Origin: Anaerolineae bacterium
GTDB taxonomy: Bacteria > Chloroflexota > Anaerolineae > B4-G1
Assembly: GCA_016783285.1 (NCBI GenBank)
Contig: JADHWW010000045.1
Location: 1 to 16,452 of the forward strand
Direction: 5' to 3'
DNA length: 16,452 nucleotides
Shown here: piece after piece, positions 1-6,100 of the stretch
How the letters are laid out: each line of letters begins with the position of its first letter
Position numbering within the stretch: the stretch's first letter is position 1
Notes under the pieces: model-generated
The model's input: the letters and a program-made list of their open reading frames with translations, nothing else
The model's database searches: none
Told to the model about the DNA's origin: nothing
Made by a program: the position numbers and the translations under genes

Positions 1-1
1 T

Positions 2-205
2 CCGCCCAGCAAGGCCGGCAAGCGCCTGAAGTTCTACTACGCCACCCAGGCTGCCGTTGATCCCCCTACCTTTCTCTTCTTCGTCAACGACCCCCTCCTG
101 GTGCACTTCTCCTACGAACGCTACCTGGAGAACCGGCTAAGGGAGCATTACGGTTTCCTGGGAACACCGCTGAGGTTGAGTTTCAGGAAACGGGGGAAGG
201 GATAG
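2..205 (+). CDS. der: Ribosome-assembly GTPase Der (EngA), C-terminal fragment
   Basis: The open frame enters from the left edge and stops with TAG, giving 67 residues. They match the C-terminal KH-like domain of Der/EngA, the double-GTPase needed for 50S ribosomal subunit maturation: FYYATQ, then [11 protein letters not shown], then [11 protein letters not shown], and a final [11 protein letters not shown] segment. In this family the domain binds rRNA and its basic tail is typical. Both GTPase domains lie outside the window. The gene is convergent with the minus-strand gene that ends at 221, only 15 bases away, and no terminator hairpin is visible between them. The identification rests on motif recognition and is firm. 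Confidence 0.93.
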   Translation, partial: PPSKAGKRLKFYYATQAAVDPPTFLFFVNDPLLVHFSYERYLENRLREHYGFLGTPLRLSFRKRGKG

Positions 206-220
206 CTACTGCGACTGATT

Positions 221-679
221 TCACGTCTTCGGCGGCAATATGACGATCACGCTGGCCACAAGGGTGTGGCCGTCGTCGCTGAACTCGCCGAAGACGGCGA
301 CAGGCACGTTGCGTCGGAGATCGGCCAGGCTGGCCTCCTGACCACCAGCCCGCTCAACCCGCGTCTCATCGCTAACCAGCACCAGGCGCGGCCCCTCGCC
401 TGTCTTAATGGTCACACTCCTCCGCGCCACGCTCTGTACGACTCCGATTAAGTCAGGCGTCTCCTTCGGCAGCGGCTCCCTGGGAGCGGTGGGTTGCTTG
501 CCAGGCTCTACCCTTTGGCCCTGGGGAGGCGGCTGTTCACCAACACCCGCCATTGAGGGTGATCCGGCCGTCCATCCCCTCTCCCCCACGTACACCCCCA
601 GAGAGAAAGCCCCGATGACCATGATAGCTACGATGATGAAAGCCCCGAAACTGATCAATAGCTTCTGACTCTTAGACAT
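221..679 (-). CDS. Small membrane-anchored protein with DUF5666-like domain
   Basis: This is a 152-residue protein. The start at 679 is chosen because a strong GGAGGT ribosome site lies 5-6 bases upstream of its ATG; the frame stays open back to a TTG at 808, but that stretch has no such site and includes an inverted repeat. Residues about 7-32 form one hydrophobic helix (LLISFGAFIIVAIMVIGAF). Next comes a Pro/Gln-rich linker of about 45 residues, then a C-terminal beta-rich domain (about residues 75-150) with the DLIGVVQSV...VTIKT...VSDETRVE pattern of DUF5666-type OB-like folds. It probably sits on the outer face of the cytoplasmic membrane. It follows the DUF2723 glycosyltransferase gene by 129 bases on the same strand and may be cotranscribed. 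The function of DUF5666 proteins is not established. Confidence 0.8.
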   Translation of the reverse strand: MSKSQKLLISFGAFIIVAIMVIGAFSLGVYVGERGWTAGSPSMAGVGEQPPPQGQRVEPGKQPTAPREPLPKETPDLIGVVQSVARRSVTIKTGEGPRLVLVSDETRVERAGGQEASLADLRRNVPVAVFGEFSDDGHTLVASVIVILPPKT

Positions 680-702
680 GTGCACCTCCAGACTGGGGAC
701 TA

Positions 703-797
703 GAAACCAGGTTTTTGCTTGATAAGACACCTTTTCGTGCCCCAGGAGACCCCGAAGGCAACGACCTGCTTGCTCAGCCAGGGAAAAACCTGGTTTC
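703..797. repeat. Intercistronic 14-bp perfect inverted repeat
   Basis: The arm GAAACCAGGTTTTT at 703-716 is the exact reverse complement of 784-797, with a 67-base spacer. The pair fills almost all the gap between the DUF2723 gene stop (809) and the start of the small membrane protein (679). In the minus-strand mRNA it could form a long stem between the two coding regions. I recall similar AAACC-type repeats from other Chloroflexota genomes, but could not check. It could be a MITE-like remnant, an mRNA-processing site or an attenuator. Confidence 0.7.
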
Positions 798-808
798 TTC
801 CCCTTCAA

Positions 809-2806
809 TCACTGTGTGACCAAGACCTTCCCGATCTCAAGCATTTCTCCGTTGTACTGACCCTCCTGCCCAGGCTGCAAAGGCTGCTGTAGTCCCACCT
901 TCAATGTTTGCCAACCCACGGGCGTCTGGGAGGGCACAACGAGCAGGTAATCCTCAACGATAATGGCATCCTGCGGCGGACGGAATTCTTGCATGTAACG
1001 AGGCAGGTTGCCCAGGCCCAAGGGGTGAGCCTCCAGTGACTCATCTCCAAGCATGGTGGCGATGAGGGCTTGCTCCGGCCTCAAGACCCGCCAGTAGAAA
1101 GTCAGGTGCAGGTGGCCGCCCCGGTCTATCTCCTCACCGTCCAGGTCATAGCCCACCAGTTCCAGCCCGCCCAATCGCTGACCGATTTGATATTCCGGCT
1201 CTGCCTCCATCCCTATTACCACCAACTCCGGCGGCTCTGCGCTGACCTGGTAGAGGACCAAATCGCGTCCCCCACTCTGGCCCATCAAAACGGGGATGTG
1301 CCAGGCGTCGGATTCCACCAGGCCGGGCGGGAGCGCCCAGGGCCCGCGGCCAGCCTGGGGGGAATCGAGGCGCATGGTGGTGTAGATTTCGCGTCCCCTC
1401 ACATCTTCTGGCGATGGGCGGGGATTGGTGAGGTGAGGCATCAAAACGTCGGGGCGCGCGTCGTAGACCATACGGAAGTAGAACATATCGTGGCCGAAGA
1501 CGCCGCCTCGACCCAGGAGGACGCTCCCCTCTGGCAGAATCTCGAAGGCGTTCTGGTAGAAATCGTTGATGGCCGTTTCGTCAGAGTAGTCGTTCCGCTC
1601 ATAGTTGGCCTGTACTTCCCTGGCGATGGGCAGGCACAGAAGCACGGCCAGTCCCACGTTCACCGCTCCCCGCCACAGCTTCCCTCTGTTGTTTGACAAA
1701 ACGCGAACGTACTCCACCAACCGATACACCCCATACCCGATGAAAATCGCGTAGATGAAGTGCGCGGGAATGAAGAACACATCCAGGTCGAAGACGCGAT
1801 ACTGAACGAAGAAGAAAACGTGAACCAGATACATGGTGATGAAAAGATAGAACTTCTTGGTGTGGCGGAAGAGCATCTCCCACATCCCGTAGACGCCAAG
1901 CACGATGCCGACCAGGCCGAAGTTCTGGCGCAGGAGTTCCAGGTAGAGGACGATGCGGGCAGGGATGGCCTGGAGAGGGAAAGCGAACTTGAACTCTGGG
2001 AACGCGCCCAGGGTATAGCGGTAGATGCTCTGCAAAGTGCGCGGGGCGTTGCGGAGCATAAAGGCATCGTTTAGGGTCGAGGCCTTGTAGGGCAGCCAGA
2101 GGAACTGCGAGCAGCCCAGGAGAAAAAGGGCCAGCGCACCCCCTATCACTGCCGGCCTCTTCAGCACCCGCCAATCAACCAGCAGAACGTAAAGGGCGAA
2201 AGCCAGGGCAAAGCCCAGATTCGACAGGTGGGTGCCCAGGCTGAGGCCGAATGTGAGGGCAGCGAGCAACAAGCAAGCAGTGCGGAGCCTGTTCCGACCT
2301 GCCTCTCCCCCAAAGCCTGCCCTGAGCAAGGTCGCATGGTTGGGGGGGACCGAGGGGGGGCGCAGCAGCAGCCACACAGTGAGGGCGATCATGAACACAT
2401 TTGGCGCGTAGACCTCGGCGATGACGGCCTGCGACCAGAAGGTCAGAGAGAAAGCGAAGAACAGGGCGGTGAAGGCCGAAGGCAGACGGCGGTTGGTGAT
2501 AGTCAGCATGATCAGATACAGCAATGCCACTGCTGCCGCCCCCAGAACCGCCGACATCAGGTTTACCCGGTGGGCCACGTCGCCTACAGGAATGAAGGTG
2601 AAGAGCTTGCCCAGCCAGGTGTAGAGGGGATAGCCGGTGGAGTGGGCCAGGCCCAGGGTGTAGCACACCGTGGCCAGCTCGTTCCCATCCGCGCTCTTGT
2701 AGGAAAGGCTGGGGGTTAAGGTGGCGTTGTAGACGGCCAGGGCTAGAGCGAAGATGGCTACGGCAATGGCAGAGTCCAGCCAGCAAGATCGAAGAGTTTT
2801 TGTCAT
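809..2806 (-). CDS. DUF2723 (TMEM260/O-mannosyltransferase-like) integral membrane glycosyltransferase
   Basis: This 665-residue protein starts at the ATG at 2806, which has GGAG six bases upstream; an in-frame TTG at 2818 would place that site inside the gene. The N-terminal half shows the DUF2723 signature: first membrane helix, then SADGNELAT and LAHSTGYPLY, then HRVNLMSA (about residues 37-86). The usual motif is AHPTGYPLY, so one Pro is Ser here. The acidic residues D40 and E43 in the first outer loop sit where GT-C enzymes carry catalytic or metal-binding groups. About ten further hydrophobic helices follow up to about residue 400. The last 150 residues are a beta-rich domain (GLELVGYDL...LHLTFYWR) often seen on Chloroflexota GT-C proteins. 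It probably transfers a lipid-linked sugar on the outer membrane face; donor and acceptor are unknown. A repeat-derived insertion expands one loop (see 2314-2345). Confidence 0.88.
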   Translation of the reverse strand: MTKTLRSCWLDSAIAVAIFALALAVYNATLTPSLSYKSADGNELATVCYTLGLAHSTGYPLYTWLGKLFTFIPVGDVAHRVNLMSAVLGAAAVALLYLIMLTITNRRLPSAFTALFFAFSLTFWSQAVIAEVYAPNVFMIALTVWLLLRPPSVPPNHATLLRAGFGGEAGRNRLRTACLLLAALTFGLSLGTHLSNLGFALAFALYVLLVDWRVLKRPAVIGGALALFLLGCSQFLWLPYKASTLNDAFMLRNAPRTLQSIYRYTLGAFPEFKFAFPLQAIPARIVLYLELLRQNFGLVGIVLGVYGMWEMLFRHTKKFYLFITMYLVHVFFFVQYRVFDLDVFFIPAHFIYAIFIGYGVYRLVEYVRVLSNNRGKLWRGAVNVGLAVLLCLPIAREVQANYERNDYSDETAINDFYQNAFEILPEGSVLLGRGGVFGHDMFYFRMVYDARPDVLMPHLTNPRPSPEDVRGREIYTTMRLDSPQAGRGPWALPPGLVESDAWHIPVLMGQSGGRDLVLYQVSAEPPELVVIGMEAEPEYQIGQRLGGLELVGYDLDGEEIDRGGHLHLTFYWRVLRPEQALIATMLGDESLEAHPLGLGNLPRYMQEFRPPQDAIIVEDYLLVVPSQTPVGWQTLKVGLQQPLQPGQEGQYNGEMLEIGKVLVTQ
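2314..2345. repeat. Short interspersed repeat inside the DUF2723 gene
   Basis: The 14-mer AGCCTGCCCTGAGC at 2314-2327 is identical to 4541-4554 in the neighbouring regulator gene. It lies within a segment flanked by CCCCAA and TTGGGG. On the coding strand it adds residues around NHATLLRAGFGGEAG to a cytoplasmic or outer loop between two membrane helices, where homologues usually have a short basic loop. The reading frame is kept. It looks like a member of a dispersed CTGAGC-containing repeat family that has entered the gene. Confidence 0.55.
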
Positions 2807-2875
2807 CTCAGTCTCCAAAGATGGCGATTTTCCGAGATTTGCTGTTGTGTTTCTTTTGGGGAACTCTCACCAAAC

Positions 2876-2884
2876 AGTATAGCA
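2876..2884 (-). promoter_or_regulatory. Extended -10 promoter for the DUF2723 gene
   Basis: Read on the minus strand, TGCTATACT is an extended -10 element (TGn followed by TATACT) about 70 bases upstream of the ATG at 2806. No good -35 hexamer is found at the normal distance, which fits an extended -10 promoter. The 363-base gap between the two minus-strand genes (2807-3169) otherwise holds only the hairpin at 3023-3101. Confidence 0.4.
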
Positions 2885-3022
2885 CAGAGTTGTTAGAGAG
2901 GGGTAAAGGAATTGTAAAGAAAGTGTAATATCTGGAGATGCTACCTATGCCACCAGGATCAGCTCGCTGGGGCTTTCGACATAGGTCAGGGGGATTTGGT
3001 TGGCGGGGGAGGCGTTCATCCT

Positions 3023-3101
3023 GTCAACGAATGAAGCAACGAATAAACGAATGAGTTTTGACGGCAGAGCTCATTCGTTTATTCGTTTGGTATTCGTTGA
3101 C
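3023..3101. repeat. Long imperfect hairpin element, copy 1 (downstream of the STAND regulator)
   Basis: The inner arm AACGAATAAACGAATGAG (3038-3055) pairs perfectly with 3070-3087 across a 14-base loop. The outer arm GTCAACGAAT (3023-3032) pairs perfectly with 3092-3101, with a small internal loop between the two stems. This totals 28 paired bases. The arms are built from repeats of AACGAAT. It sits 69 bases after the stop of the STAND regulator and could serve as a barrier or terminator between it and the DUF2723 gene, although no T-run follows. Its ends resemble those of the element at 7963-8075. Confidence 0.8.
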
Positions 3102-3169
3102 CAAACTGACGTTGCTGTTGGTTGTTTCGTCTTGCCCAGGTGTAGGCTGGAGAGCCAGCAGCTTCAAGG

Positions 3170-6100
3170 TCAATCAGCCGGCAGTGTGCCGGACTGCTCG
3201 CAAAGTGGCTCGATGCGATATTGCTCGCGCTGCTGGCAGGTGAGCTTGGGCAGGTGACGGTTGGCGGCGACCCAGGCCAGCAGGTCGTCCTGGGTGGCAT
3301 CCACCCGCCACTCGTGCACAGCATCGTCGTCGGCGGCGACCAGGAAAGAGTGTCCATCGGGGACGAAGGCCAGCCCCACGACGGGCTTGGTAAGGCCAAC
3401 GTAGCGGCGTAGCGCCGTCCCCTCGACGATGTCCCAAAGCAGCAGCGAGCCATCAGTTGCTCCCGACACAGCCAGCCGACCCTCAGGGTGGAAAGCGACC
3501 GCCAGGACGCCGCTGGTGTGGCCGACCAGGCGGTGGATTTCCGCACCGCTGGTTGCGTCCCAGAGGATGACGTTTGAATCGGTCGAGCTGGACAGGATGC
3601 GTTTCCCATCCGGGCTAAAGGCCACGTCGGCCACCACTTCGCGGTGGCCGACCAGGCGGCGGATCTCGCGGCCCGTTTCCGTATCCAGCAGGCGCAGGCT
3701 GTACTCGGGGTTGCTGGCTTGTCCTTTGGCCAGGCCCACCACCAGGGATTGGCCGTCGGGGCTGAAGGCCACGCTGCGCACCGCCTGGGGAGAGACGTCG
3801 AGCAAGACTCTGCCCTCGCCGCTCTCGATGCTTGCATTGAGCCCTTCGTCTGCGCTCAGGATAGACTCCGTCGAAATGTCCCACAGGCGCAGGGTGCCGT
3901 CGTGGGAGCCGGAGGCCACAAAGCGGCCATCGGCGCTCACATCGGTATCCCACACCTTGTCGGTGTGCCCCTCAAAGCAGCGCAGCTCCTGCCCGGTTTC
4001 TACATCCCACACACGCACTGTGTTGTCTTTGGCGGCGGCGAAAATGTCGCCCGCGCCGGACACAATTCGGCGTCCATCAGGCAAAAAGTGCACTCCGCCA
4101 AAGACCATCTCGGTGTGCCCCCGTAGGCGACGGATCTCTTGCCCGGTGGCATAGTCCCAAAGGCAGATCTCGCCGGTCCACAGGCCGGTCAAGCCCAGTT
4201 GCCCATCGGGGCTGATGGCCACGGCGGCTGCGGCCGGGTCCGGCGGGCGGGCGTACTGGCTGCGCCGCATCTCGGCTCCGTTGTAAAGGTCCCATAGGCG
4301 CAGCGTGCCGTCAGCCGAGCCGGAAAGCGCGATGCGGTCGCCGGGGGTGAAGGTGACCGCCAACACCCGACCGGTATGGCCGCGCAACTGGGGAGAGATC
4401 TGTCCGGTATTCAGATCCAGCAGCAACACCCGGTTATCCAGCGTGCCCAGCAAGACTGTGCGACCATCGGCACTCGGGGCAAGACTGAACAGTCCGGCGT
4501 CGGCGTCAAAACGCCGTACCAGGTAACCGGCGACATTCAGAGCCTGCCCTGAGCTTGTCGAAGGGACAAGCCCAGTCGAAATGCTTGTATCGAGCGGAGC
4601 CGAAATGTCCCAGAGGATGGCATTCTCGTCCTGGGAAACAGACAACGCGCGGCGACCATCGGGCAGGAAAGCCACCCCCCAGACCGAGTCGAAATGCCCG
4701 ATGGCTTGTGTGGCGCCTGTTACTGTGTCCGCCACGCCGGGTATCTTGAGCCGGATCGCTCCAGTTTCCAGGTCCCACAGGATCACACTGCGGTCAGCCG
4801 AGCCAGATAGAGCGGTATCCCCGTCGGGGCTGATGGCCACGCTCAGGACGGCGTCCTCGTGCCCGCTGAAGCGGCGGATGATGTCACCCGTCTCGATACC
4901 TGCATTGAGCGGAGCCGAAATGTCCCACAGGATCAAGGTGTGATCGGCGCCGGCGGAAAGCGCCGTGCGCCCACCAGGGTTGACGGCCACGTCCCACACC
5001 CCGCCGCTGTGCCCGGTGAAGCGGCGGACGGCGTCGCCTGTTTCCAGGTCCCACAGGATCAGCGTCCCATCGGCGGAGGCGGAGAGGGCCTGGTCTCCCC
5101 CGGGGAGGAAGGCAACGGCGTGGACGGTGTCGCTGTGGCCGCTGAAACGGCGAATCATCTCCCCGGTTTCAAGATCCCACAGAATGAGGGTCTGGTCGGC
5201 GGAGGCGGAGAGGGCCGTGCGTCCATCGGGGGCGATGGCGACGTCCTGCACCGGGCCGTCGTGTCCTACGAAGATGCGGCGCGTGCCGGGGGCGTAGGCG
5301 GCATCGGCCAGCATCAATTGAGCTTGCGGCGGGGGCTCGGGGATGCGGTTGGCCTCCACCGCCAGGGCCAGCGCCAGGTCGGTGTTGTGTTCGGTCAGGG
5401 CCAACTGAGCGCTGGTGGCGAGGTTCAGGCTCTGAGAGACTTGGGCGGCGCGTTGGGCCTTGCCCTGCGCATTGCGAGCCAGCAACGCGCTGCCCACGGC
5501 AATCAGGAAGAGGGCGGTCAGGCCGGCCACCAGCCAGCGCAGACGGCGCCCGGCTCTGGCTTCCGTTTCAGCCCTCTGGCCCTCTGCCTCAGCCAACGAC
5601 TGAGCCTGAGCCAGTTCGCGCTGGCGGCACTCCTCCTCGGCACGCTGTTTTTCATCGCGCAGCGCAAGGCTGGCCCGAATGAACTCTCGTCCGGCCGGGC
5701 TGAAGCCAGCCTCCCGCTCGGCCAGCCATCCTTCCGCCTCGGCCAGGGGCGCGCCCCGCAGTAACGCTCCCTCGTCACGGTCGCTGGCCCTCCACTGGCG
5801 CAGCGCCGCCCGCAGCCGCCCCCGCCAGGTGTGGAAGGCGCGGTCGGCGTCCATCCAATCCCGCAGCCGTCCCCAGTGCTGGATCAGCGCCTCATGGGCC
5901 AGTTCAACCGTCTCCTGGCCGCTTGGCTCGCGGCCTGTGACCACCAGCCGGGCATCGGCCAGCCGCTGCACCAGGTGCCAATCCCTCTCGCTCAGTTCGT
6001 CCCGGCTGGCCAGACGGCGGGTATCCTCGGTGCCCTCGCCGGGGCGCACCAACCGCGTGAAGACGCGCCGGGCGTCTTGCTGCTCGGCGGGGCTCAGTTG

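Noticed and set aside
680..808. TTG-started extension of the small DUF5666-like protein
   Set aside because: It runs through the inverted repeat and would add a segment before the membrane helix; the ATG at 679 has a strong GGAGGT site.
4077..4943. Several plus-strand open frames opposite the WD40 region
   Set aside because: They repeat with the WD40 periodicity on the wrong strand, are Arg/Pro/Ser-rich shadows, and show no start signals.
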